64,000 nucleotides of DNA from Streptomyces echinoruber (GTDB taxonomy: Bacteria > Actinomycetota > Actinomycetes > Streptomycetales > Streptomycetaceae), in NCBI RefSeq assembly GCF_014651135.1, contig NZ_BMWH01000007.1, positions 62,001-126,000 on the forward strand, written 5' to 3'. Of the stretch, positions 37,693 through 44,953 are shown in pieces. Below the pieces are notes generated by a model. It had not been told where the DNA came from. It searched no databases and worked only from the letters and a program-made list of their open reading frames with translations. The position numbers and the translations under genes were made by a program. Each line of letters begins with the position of its first letter. Positions within the stretch are counted from its first letter, which is position 1.

Positions 37693-37960
37693 CTTCTTCG
37701 CTCTTCTCTCCGGTCGACGCTGGGTCTCCCCAGGCCTTGGCTCCCGGGGCTCGGGTCGTGCTGTCGTGCTGACGCTGCGGAGTGTGACGGTACATCCCGC
37801 CCCCGTGTCAAACGGGAAAAGCCCGCAACGGCCACTCGAACGGTAACCCGACTCGTACCCTTCCTGCCGCCCGGAGGGGGCGGCCGCCCACCGGCCCTCC
37901 ACGGAGGGTGATTTCCCGGTTACCGGGTTTGTCGTTGTTGGGTGTTTTGTCCTGCGGTGG

Positions 37961-38158
37961 TCATACGTGCGTCAGGCACCAGGTTCCCAGGATCAGGGCC
38001 GCCACGGCGGCCAGGCCCGCGAGGGCGGCCGATGCGACCGGTCTCACACCGGCGGCCACCGGCTCACGGCGGCGCACCCGAACCGCCGTCCACACCAGCA
38101 GTGCCCCGCCGAACAGGGCGAACACCATCCCCGTGAAGATCGCCGGGCCGCGCTCCAT
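37961..38158 (-). CDS. Small two-helix membrane protein
   Basis: 65-aa protein beginning MERGPAIFTGMVFALFGGAL. It has two hydrophobic segments (about 7-25 and 43-60) separated by a basic loop (VRVRRREPVAAGVRP). ATG at 38156-38158 has GGAGG 8 nt upstream, which makes translation likely. Position after topA matches a small hypothetical gene I recall in S. coelicolor. Function unknown. Confidence 0.7.
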   Translation of the reverse strand: MERGPAIFTGMVFALFGGALLVWTAVRVRRREPVAAGVRPVASAALAGLAAVAALILGTWCLTHV

Positions 38159-38393
38159 CCACGCCACCTCCGTCCCGATGCCCCGGACCGGGAGGCTGGC
38201 ACCCGCGGGCGACAACGCGGCCAACCCCCGGTGAACAGACGGCGGCGCGCCGGGCCGCGGGGCACTTCGGCACCTTCCCCGCCGGGCACGGTGAGTAACC
38301 GTCCGGGGACGGTTCACATTCGGACGGCTTCGGCGGTTTCAGCGGCCTCAGCGGCTTCCGTACTCCGGCGGTTGCCGCGGCTTCGACGGCCCC

Positions 38394-38447
38394 GGGGGCT
38401 TTGGCGACTCCGGGGGCTTTGGCGACTCCGGGGGCTTCGACGGCTCT
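38394..38447. repeat. 18-bp tandem repeats in a Pro-coding-like GC-rich stretch
   Basis: GGGGGCTTTGGCGACTCC at 38394-38411 and 38412-38429, with a diverged third copy. The surrounding 38320-38480 is a looser array of GGC-GGCTTC-type units. No gene was accepted here. The gap from 38159 to 38747 otherwise holds only the hairpin at 38513 and the 17-bp array at 38710. Confidence 0.75.
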
Positions 38448-38512
38448 GGCGGCTGCCGCGGCCTTGACGACCCCGGCGGCTGCTGGGGCCCCGGGCGGCT
38501 GGGGCTCGGCCT

Positions 38513-38559
38513 CCGGCTGCCCTCGCCGCGCGCGCAGGGCGCGGGGCGAGGGCAGCCGG
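38513..38559 (-). terminator. Perfect 15-bp hairpin downstream of the methyltransferase
   Basis: CCGGCTGCCCTCGCC (38513-38527) with its complement at 38545-38559, 17-nt loop. It lies between the methyltransferase stop and the small membrane protein gene. Confidence 0.8.
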
Positions 38560-38709
38560 GCGCGGCTCTGCGCAGGGGCGGGGCGGCGCGAAAGCCGCCG
38601 ATCGGCCGGCCGGCCCGAAGTCGGGTCGCAGCCGGCCCGAAGTCGGCTCGAACTCGCCACTGCGGATCCACGGCGCCCTGCGGTGTGCTACGGCTGCCGG
38701 GACGCCCCG

Positions 38710-38760
38710 CCGGTCATCCGGCCGGTCCGGTCACCCGGCCGGTCCGGTCACCCGGCCGGT
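38710..38760 (-). repeat. Three tandem 17-bp copies of the methyltransferase gene end
   Basis: Units 38710-38726, 38727-38743 and 38744-38760. On the minus strand each reads ACCGGCCGG(G/A)TGACCGG and includes the Pro-Ala-Gly codons plus TGA. The rightmost copy supplies the true stop (38748-38750). The 17-bp period puts TGA in all three frames. Confidence 0.92.
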
Positions 38761-40268
38761 TCCAGGAAGCCCTGTTCCACCAGCCGCCGGATCTGTGCGG
38801 GCGTGCGGTCGCGCAGCAGGACCGGGTCCTCGCCGATCAGCTGGGCGATGGCGTCCAGGATGCGGCCCGCGCCGAGGGTGCCGTCGCAGGCGCCGACGAA
38901 GCCCGCGCCGACGGTGTCCACCGTGGTGGCCCGGCGCATGCCGCGCCGCTGCCGCAGCACGACGTGCTCCGGGTCCTCGGCGCCGGGCAGCCCGACCTGC
39001 TCCTGCAGGATCTCGGGGGCCAGCGTGAAATGTGCCTCCAGCAGGGCCGCGTCGTCGTGCGCCCGCAGGTAGTCGATGCGGTCGAAGGTCGCGCGGATGG
39101 TGTCGCCCAGGGGCTGCTCGACGGGGTGCGGCCACTCCTCGACGAGGATCGACGGCGTGGCCGCGTCGGTCCTGCGCAGGGTGATCCAGCCGAAGCCGAC
39201 GCTTCTGACCTTGCGCGCCTCGAACTCCTCCAGCCACGCGTCGTAGCGCGCCCGGTACTCCGCCGGGTCGCCGCGGTGGTCGCCGGCGTCCCGCAGCCAC
39301 AGCTCGGCGTACTGCGTGACGTCCAGCACCTCGCGCTGCACGATCCACGCGTCGCACCCGCGCGGCACCCAGGACCTGAGCCTGTCCTGCCACTCCTCTC
39401 CCTCGACGTGCTCCCAGTTGGCGAGGAACTGGGCGAAGCCGCCCGGGGCCAGCCGCTCCCCCGCCTGCTGAACGAGCGTGCGGCACAGATCGTCCCCGCG
39501 CATGCCGCCGTCGCGGTAGGTGAGCCGGGCGCCGGGTGAGATCACGAACGGCGGGTTGGAGACGATCAGGTCGAACGTCTCCTCCTCCCCGACCGGTTCG
39601 AACAGCGAGCCCTGGCGCAGGTCGGCGGCCGGGGCGCCGGAGAGGGCGAGGGTGAGCGCGGCGATGTGCAGCGCGCGCGGGTTGACATCGGTCGCCGTTA
39701 CGCGCCCGGCGTGCCGGGAGGCGTGCAGCGCCTGGATGCCGGAACCGGTGCCGAGGTCGAGCGCGGAGGCGACCGGCGTGCGCACGGTGATCCCGGCCAG
39801 GGTCGTGGAGGCGCCCCCGACGCCGAGGACGACCCCCTCGTCCCCGCGTCCGATGCCGCCGGCTCCGCCGACCGCGCAGCCCAGGTCGGCAACGACGAAC
39901 CAGTCCTCGCCGTCCGGGCCGCCGTAGGGCCGTACGTCGACCGTGGCGGCGAGCTCGTCGGCGCCCGCGCGCACCAGCCAGCCGGTCGCCAGGCATTCCT
40001 CGACGGGCAGGACGTCCTTCAGGCGCGCGTGCGGCACCGGCTGCTGCAGCAGGAACAGCCGGACCAGCGCCTCCAGCGGCGTGTCGCCGCGGGTCGCCCG
40101 CAGTGCCGGCACGGTCTCGCTGCGCGCCAGCGCCGCGTACGCCGGGGCGCCGAGCAGGTCCAGCAGCCCGTCGGCGGTGAAAGAGGCGCCGAGCAGGGCG
40201 TCACGCAGCCGGGCGGCGACGTCCGGGCGGTCGGCGGCGGGCAGGTCGGGCAGGGTGGATTCGCTCAC
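38748..40268 (-). CDS. Class I SAM-dependent methyltransferase (small-methyltransferase / HemK-like)
   Basis: 506-aa protein with an N-terminal alpha-helical domain (about 1-90) and an actinobacterial extension. The SAM-binding motif is ASALDLGTGSGIQALHASRH, motif II VTATDVNPRALHIAAL, and the catalytic FDLIVSNPPFVISPG carries the NPPF signature of N5-glutamine and nucleobase amino-methyltransferases. A C-terminal domain of about 170 aa lacks obvious motifs. The target (release factor, rRNA or other) is not deducible. The gene ends in the 17-bp stop repeat. Confidence 0.87.
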   Translation of the reverse strand: MSESTLPDLPAADRPDVAARLRDALLGASFTADGLLDLLGAPAYAALARSETVPALRATRGDTPLEALVRLFLLQQPVPHARLKDVLPVEECLATGWLVRAGADELAATVDVRPYGGPDGEDWFVVADLGCAVGGAGGIGRGDEGVVLGVGGASTTLAGITVRTPVASALDLGTGSGIQALHASRHAGRVTATDVNPRALHIAALTLALSGAPAADLRQGSLFEPVGEEETFDLIVSNPPFVISPGARLTYRDGGMRGDDLCRTLVQQAGERLAPGGFAQFLANWEHVEGEEWQDRLRSWVPRGCDAWIVQREVLDVTQYAELWLRDAGDHRGDPAEYRARYDAWLEEFEARKVRSVGFGWITLRRTDAATPSILVEEWPHPVEQPLGDTIRATFDRIDYLRAHDDAALLEAHFTLAPEILQEQVGLPGAEDPEHVVLRQRRGMRRATTVDTVGAGFVGACDGTLGAGRILDAIAQLIGEDPVLLRDRTPAQIRRLVEQGFLEPAG

Positions 40269-40313
40269 GTCCTCATTGTGTCGGCTGGGTCCGACACCGC
40301 GCGTCCCGCCGGG

Positions 40314-40407
40314 CGACGGCCGGGCACACGCCTGTCAGCCGGTGATCATCTCCGCGCGGCGAAGAACGAGGACGGCCGGGCACGCGCGCCTGTCAGCCGC
40401 TCACCGC
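40314..40407. repeat. Direct repeat including the stop of the next lipoprotein gene
   Basis: GACGGCCGGGCAC(A)CGCCTGTCAGCCG appears near 40315 and again near 40374. The second copy contains the lipoprotein stop (TGA at 40393-40395 on the minus strand) and the first an extra TGA 58 nt further on, in another frame. Confidence 0.65.
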
Positions 40408-40986
40408 CGGCGAGGCCGTGGCCGCCGAGGAGGTGTTCCGGCAGCTGGCCTGCTTGGCCATGGCCGCGCCGACCTCGCCCTCCTCGAGGTTCTTCAACGC
40501 GTCGTTGCCGCTCTTGCTGAGCTTGTCCAGCTCGGTGGCGACATCCTTGAGGCCCTCGGCGAACTTCGCCTGGTCCTTGGTGTTGAGGGCGTCGACCTGC
40601 TTCTGGAGGGAGGCGTAGGACGACGAGAGCTGGGTGAGTTCCTCGACGGCGTCCTGCTGCTTCTTCTTGCCGTTCTCGACGTCGGGCGCGCCGGCGTTCC
40701 GCACGGCGGCGCCGATCGCCCGGTAGGCGTCGGACATGTCCTGGAAGGCCTGCGCGTCGGTCTTCTGGACCTGTGCCGGCGGGCTGTTGTCCGAGGTCTC
40801 CTTCTGGATCGCGGCGTTGGCAGCTCTGATCTTCTGCGCCTGCGGCTTGACCGCGTCGCAGACCTGCTTGGCCCAGGCATCCAGCTTGTCGTTGCCCTTG
40901 TCGCCGCCGTCGCTGCTGCTGCATCCCGTCAGTGCCAGTATCAGTACCGCACCGCCGGACAGTGCGGCCGTGAGCTTCTTGTTCAC
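40393..40986 (-). CDS. Predicted lipoprotein with small helical domain
   Basis: 197-aa secreted lipoprotein with lipobox LTGC (Cys22). The mature part is mostly helical (LDAWAKQVCDAVKPQAQKI, DMSDAYRAIGAAVRNAG, VEELTQLSSSYASLQKQVDAL), like small actinobacterial lipoproteins described only as hypothetical. GTG at 40984-40986 is chosen with GAAGGGA 9 nt upstream; the ORF is open to 41094. Gene order beside hppA matches my recollection of S. coelicolor SCO3546. Function unknown. Confidence 0.78.
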   Translation of the reverse strand: MNKKLTAALSGGAVLILALTGCSSSDGGDKGNDKLDAWAKQVCDAVKPQAQKIRAANAAIQKETSDNSPPAQVQKTDAQAFQDMSDAYRAIGAAVRNAGAPDVENGKKKQQDAVEELTQLSSSYASLQKQVDALNTKDQAKFAEGLKDVATELDKLSKSGNDALKNLEEGEVGAAMAKQASCRNTSSAATASPAVSG

Positions 40987-41133
40987 CGGATTGGTCCCTT
41001 CCATGGCTCTCGGCCCCGGAACATACACGCCGGACGGGAGACGACCACACGCGGAACGTCCGATTATGAGATCTCTTACAGCTGTTCGCCCCAAGCGAGA
41101 GAAGGCTCACGGCGGCACGGCGGGGCGCACGCA

Positions 41134-41175
41134 GGACGGGCGGGCGACGCCTCAACAGGCATCGCCCGCCCGTCC
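41134..41175 (-). terminator. Perfect 14-bp hairpin after hppA
   Basis: GGACGGGCGGGCGA (41134-41147) with its complement at 41162-41175, 14-nt loop, 38 nt downstream of the hppA stop. Confidence 0.85.
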
Positions 41176-41212
41176 CTTGAGCTGGGGCTCCTCCCACACC
41201 CCCGGGCCGTGT

Positions 41213-43618
41213 CTACGAAACCACCGCCGGATCCGCCGACTTGTGCTTCCGCTCGACGTCGCCCTCGTCACCCACGGCGGTGCGCCGCCGCTTGGAGACG
41301 TAGACCGCGCCGACGATGACCACGAACGCCAGGGCCGCGATCAGTACCCGTACGCCGACGTTCTCGTCGGCGCCGTAGCTGAACTTGATGACGGCGGGAG
41401 CGATCAGCAGCGAGACGAGGTTCATCACCTTCAGCAGCGGGTTGATCGCGGGACCGGCGGTGTCCTTGAAGGGGTCGCCGACCGTGTCACCGATCACCGT
41501 CGCCGCGTGCGCCTCACTGCCCTTGCCGCCGTGGTGGCCGTCCTCGACGAGCTTCTTGGCGTTGTCCCAGGCGCCGCCGGAGTTGGCGAGGAACACCGCC
41601 ATCAGCGTGCCCGCGCCGATCGCGCCCGCCAGGTACGCGCCGAGCGCGCCGACGCCGAGGGTGAAGCCGACGAAGATGGGCGCCATGACGGCGAGCAGGC
41701 CCGGTGTGGCCAGTTCCCGCAGGGCGTCCTTGGTGCAGATGTCCACGACCTTGCCGTACTCGGGCTTCTCGCTGAAGTCCATGATCCCGGGCTTGTCGCG
41801 GAACTGCCGCCGCACCTCGTACACCACCGCGCCCGCCGACCGCGACACCGCGTTGATCGCCAGCCCGGAGAAGAGGAAGACGACCGCCGCGCCCGCCATC
41901 AGCCCGACGAGGTTGTTCGGCTGCGAGATGTCCATGATCAGGGTCATCGGCGCGCCCGCCCCGGTCAGCTTCTCGCCCACGTCCCGCGCGCCGGTCGTGA
42001 TCGCGTCGCGGTACGACCCGAACAGCGCGGAGGCCGCGAGCACCGCCGTGGCGATCGCGATGCCCTTGGTGATGGCCTTGGTGGTGTTGCCGACCGCGTC
42101 GAGGTTGGTGAGCACCTGCGCGCCGGCGCCCTCGACGTCGCCGGACATCTCGGCGATGCCCTGCGCGTTGTCGGAGACCGGCCCGAAGGTGTCCATCGCG
42201 ACGATCACACCGACCGTGGTGAGCAGCCCGGTGCCGGCCAGCGCCACCGCGAACAGCGCCAGCATGATCGACGTGCCGCCCAGCAGGAACGCCCCGTATA
42301 CGCCGAGGCCGATCAGCAGCGCGGTGTAGACGGCCGACTCCAGGCCGACGGATATGCCGGCCAGCACCACGGTGGCCGGGCCCGTGAGGGACGTCTTGCC
42401 GATGTCCCGCACCGGGCGGCGGCTGGTCTCGGTGAAGTAGCCGGTCAGCTGCTGGATCAGGGCGGCCAGCAGGATGCCGATCGCCACCGCGACCAGCGCG
42501 AGGATGCGCGGGTCGCCGTCCTTGCCGCGGATCGCGGCGTCACCGACACCGTCGAGGTCGGCGTAGCTGCCGGGCAGGTAGGTGAAGACGGCGACCGCGA
42601 CCAGCGCGAGCGAGATCACCGCGGAGATGAAGAAGCCGCGGTTGATCGCGCTCATGCCGCTGCGGTCGGCGCGGCGGGGCGCGACGGCGAAGATGCCGAT
42701 CATCGCCGTGAGCACGCCGATGGCGGGCACCATCAGGGGGAAGGCGAGGCCGTCGTTGCCGAACGCCGCCTTGCCGAGGATGAGGGCCGCGACCAGCGTC
42801 ACGGCGTACGACTCGAACAGGTCGGCCGCCATGCCCGCGCAGTCGCCGACGTTGTCGCCCACGTTGTCGGCGATGGTCGCGGCATTGCGCGGATCGTCCT
42901 CCGGAATGCCCTGCTCGACCTTGCCGACCAGGTCGGCGCCGACGTCGGCGGCCTTGGTGAAGATGCCGCCGCCGACCCTCATGAACATTGCGATCAGCGC
43001 CGCGCCGAGGCCGAAGCCCTCGAGCACCTTCGGCGCGTCGGCGGCGTACACCAGCACCACGCAGGTGGCCCCGAGCAGTCCGAGCCCCACCGTGAACATG
43101 CCGACGACGCCACCCGTGCGAAATGCGATCTTCATCGCTCTGTGGGAGACGGCGGTGAGATCCTTTTCCGGCTCTCCGGGCGCCGGGGTCGCCTCGCGCG
43201 CCGCCGCGGCGACGCGCACATTGCTGCGTACGGCGAGCCACATTCCGATATAGCCGGTGGACGCCGAGAACGCCGCGCCGATCAGGAAGAACACCGACCG
43301 CCCGGCACGCTGATTCCAGTCGTCCGCGGGCAGCAGCATGAGCAGGAAGAACACGACGATCGCGAATACGCCGAGGGTGCGCAACTGCCGGGCCAGGTAG
43401 GCGTTGGCGCCTTCCTGTACCGCCGACGCGATCCGCCGCATGCCGTCGGTGCCCTCGCCCGCCGCGAGAACCTGGCGCACCAGGACGCCGGCTACCACGA
43501 GCGCGGCGACGGCGACGGCCGCGACAACCGCCACGATCACCCGGTTGTCGTCGGTCAGTACGGCAGCGGAGAGGGTGGTGGTGTGGCCCGAGTGAAGGGA
43601 GATGGTAAGCCCCGCCAT
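41213..43618 (-). CDS. hppA: Membrane-bound proton-translocating pyrophosphatase (K+-independent type)
   Basis: Integral membrane enzyme that couples pyrophosphate hydrolysis to H+ export; 801 aa with about 16-17 membrane helices. Signatures include GGGIFTKAADVGADLVGKVE, EDDPRNAATIADNVGDNVGD, and a second acidic cluster GGAWDNAKKLVEDG. The K+-specificity segment reads GNTTKAITKG: Lys (about 514) in place of Ala marks the K+-independent class. A near-perfect Shine-Dalgarno AAGGAGG precedes the ATG. It complements soluble Ppa encoded earlier in the window. Confidence 0.96.
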   Translation of the reverse strand: MAGLTISLHSGHTTTLSAAVLTDDNRVIVAVVAAVAVAALVVAGVLVRQVLAAGEGTDGMRRIASAVQEGANAYLARQLRTLGVFAIVVFFLLMLLPADDWNQRAGRSVFFLIGAAFSASTGYIGMWLAVRSNVRVAAAAREATPAPGEPEKDLTAVSHRAMKIAFRTGGVVGMFTVGLGLLGATCVVLVYAADAPKVLEGFGLGAALIAMFMRVGGGIFTKAADVGADLVGKVEQGIPEDDPRNAATIADNVGDNVGDCAGMAADLFESYAVTLVAALILGKAAFGNDGLAFPLMVPAIGVLTAMIGIFAVAPRRADRSGMSAINRGFFISAVISLALVAVAVFTYLPGSYADLDGVGDAAIRGKDGDPRILALVAVAIGILLAALIQQLTGYFTETSRRPVRDIGKTSLTGPATVVLAGISVGLESAVYTALLIGLGVYGAFLLGGTSIMLALFAVALAGTGLLTTVGVIVAMDTFGPVSDNAQGIAEMSGDVEGAGAQVLTNLDAVGNTTKAITKGIAIATAVLAASALFGSYRDAITTGARDVGEKLTGAGAPMTLIMDISQPNNLVGLMAGAAVVFLFSGLAINAVSRSAGAVVYEVRRQFRDKPGIMDFSEKPEYGKVVDICTKDALRELATPGLLAVMAPIFVGFTLGVGALGAYLAGAIGAGTLMAVFLANSGGAWDNAKKLVEDGHHGGKGSEAHAATVIGDTVGDPFKDTAGPAINPLLKVMNLVSLLIAPAVIKFSYGADENVGVRVLIAALAFVVIVGAVYVSKRRRTAVGDEGDVERKHKSADPAVVS

Positions 43619-43661
43619 TCGTCCTCCTTGACGCTTGGGCTGAGCTCAAGATGTGGACGGG

Positions 43662-43667
43662 ATTGTA
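43662..43667 (-). promoter_or_regulatory. hppA -10 element TACAAT
   Basis: TACAAT on the minus strand about 44 nt before the hppA start, with TGTTTA 17 nt upstream as a weak -35. The sequence from 43680 to 43880 is unusually AT-rich for this genome and has no gene; it also holds the far end of this promoter region. Confidence 0.55.
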
Positions 43668-43918
43668 GGTACCGGGACCTGATCTAAACAGGGCGCGGTC
43701 ATGGGATTCGGCCTGCGTTTGCCTCTCGGTAAATGATCGCCGAACGACCGCCGACCGGATAGCGGTAATACTCCGAACGCATTAATTCCTGATCCGCAGC
43801 GGCGCCATTGATCATCACCTGGTCATCACCGCCGATCGTGAAGCAATTCACGTAATGCGCCGTGTGTTTCTGCGGATGAGATCACTCTACGAGCGTGCCG
43901 GCGGCGGGGCGACATGCC

Positions 43919-43945
43919 GAAGGGCCCCACGGTGTGGGGCCCTTC
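43919..43945 (-). terminator. Terminator after the bldG-partner gene
   Basis: Perfect 12-bp stem GAAGGGCCCCAC/GTGGGGCCCTTC around GGT, 43 nt downstream of the anti-sigma stop and pointing towards hppA. Confidence 0.85.
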
Positions 43946-43987
43946 AGTGCAACGGCTCCTTCAGTGCGACGGCGCGCTGTGCGTCCG

Positions 43988-44419
43988 TCAGGGGAGTACC
44001 GCGGTGGGCGGGGTGGTCGGCCAGGTCATGCGGAGCTGCCCGCCGTGCTCGCCGGACCTGACCTCCAGGTCGTCGACGAGGCCGCTGATGACCGCGAGGC
44101 CCATGTCGTCCTCCTCGCTCTCCGGCTCGCCCGTGTCGGCGCCGGGGGACCGCTCGCCGGGAGCCGAGTGCGGCGCCTCGTCGCCGACCTCGATGGAGAA
44201 CTGCTTCTCCTCCTCGATCAGCAGCACCTTCACCGGCGCGGAGACCCCGTTGCTGCGGTGCAGTCCGACGGCACGGGTGCAGGCCTCGCCGACGGCGAGC
44301 CTGACCTCGTCGAGGACGGCCTCGTCCACTCCGGCCCTGCGCGCCACCGCCGCCGCCACCAGCCGGGCGGTTCTGACGTGCTCGGGCAGCGCGCTGAAGC
44401 GGAGCTCAACGGTGGCCAT
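43988..44419 (-). CDS. RsbW-like anti-sigma factor, BldG partner (SCO3548-type)
   Basis: 143-aa GHKL protein encoded directly downstream of bldG. G1-like box DDMGLAVISGLVDDLEV is near the C-terminus. In the N box, LAVGEACTRAV keeps Glu45, but the Mg-ligating Asn of SpoIIAB/RsbW is replaced by Arg49. An acidic insert (PGADTGEPESEEDD) precedes G1. In S. coelicolor the gene product is a BldG-interacting anti-sigma factor; the Arg substitution makes kinase activity questionable. Cotranscription with bldG is possible through the intercistronic hairpin. Confidence 0.9.
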   Translation of the reverse strand: MATVELRFSALPEHVRTARLVAAAVARRAGVDEAVLDEVRLAVGEACTRAVGLHRSNGVSAPVKVLLIEEEKQFSIEVGDEAPHSAPGERSPGADTGEPESEEDDMGLAVISGLVDDLEVRSGEHGGQLRMTWPTTPPTAVLP

Positions 44420-44452
44420 GCATCCCCCTCGCGACTACGGGCGTGCTCTCGA

Positions 44453-44480
44453 GTGGCCGGGCCGTCGACGGCCCGGCCAC
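44453..44480 (-). terminator. 28-bp perfect palindrome between bldG and its partner gene
   Basis: GTGGCCGGGCCGTC followed directly by its complement GACGGCCCGGCCAC. A stable hairpin here could act as an intercistronic terminator/attenuator and give both a bldG-only and a bldG-partner transcript, as reported for S. coelicolor bldG. Confidence 0.75.
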
Positions 44481-44529
44481 CCCTCGGGTGAACTTCTTCC
44501 GTCCCGGGCGCGCCGCCCGGGTCCGGTGG

Positions 44530-44871
44530 TCAGTCGGTCGCCGCCACCGCTTCCTCGACCGAGGTGTGGATCGGGAACACCTTGGTGAGGCCGGTGATGC
44601 GGAAGATCTTGAGAATGCGCTCCTGGTTGCACACCAGGCGCAACGAGCCCTCATGGGCACGCACCCGCTTCAGGCCGCCGACCAGCACGCCGAGCCCGGT
44701 GGAGTCGAGGAAGTCCACGCCCTCCATGTCGACGACGAGGTGGAAATTCCCGTCGTTCACCAGCTCGACCAGCTGCTCGCGCAGCTTGGGCGCGGTGTAT
44801 ACATCGATTTCGCCACCGACCTCGACGACCGTACGATCGCCGACGGTACGGGTCGACAGGGACAGGTCCAC
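44530..44871 (-). CDS. bldG: Anti-sigma factor antagonist BldG
   Basis: 113-aa STAS-domain protein required in Streptomyces for aerial growth and antibiotic production. The sequence is a full STAS fold: [40 protein letters not shown] with phosphorylatable Ser57, then a C-terminal helix ending EEAVAATD. Phosphorylation of that Ser controls binding to anti-sigma factors. The GTG start at 44869-44871 has GGAGG 4 nt upstream. It is divergent from the helicase gene (82 bp). Confidence 0.96.
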   Translation of the reverse strand: MDLSLSTRTVGDRTVVEVGGEIDVYTAPKLREQLVELVNDGNFHLVVDMEGVDFLDSTGLGVLVGGLKRVRAHEGSLRLVCNQERILKIFRITGLTKVFPIHTSVEEAVAATD

Positions 44872-44953
44872 GGATCCTCCAGCACCTTGCTATCGAGCGG
44901 TCGTCCCTCGGGACACCTCGGCTTGAAGCCCCCAGGACGGTTCGCCAGCCGCG

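Noticed and set aside
38348..38671. 107-codon Pro-rich frame (PPESPKPPESPK type) on the minus strand
   Set aside because: It spans the strong terminator hairpin at 38513-38559 and is made largely of short DNA repeats; no ribosome site.
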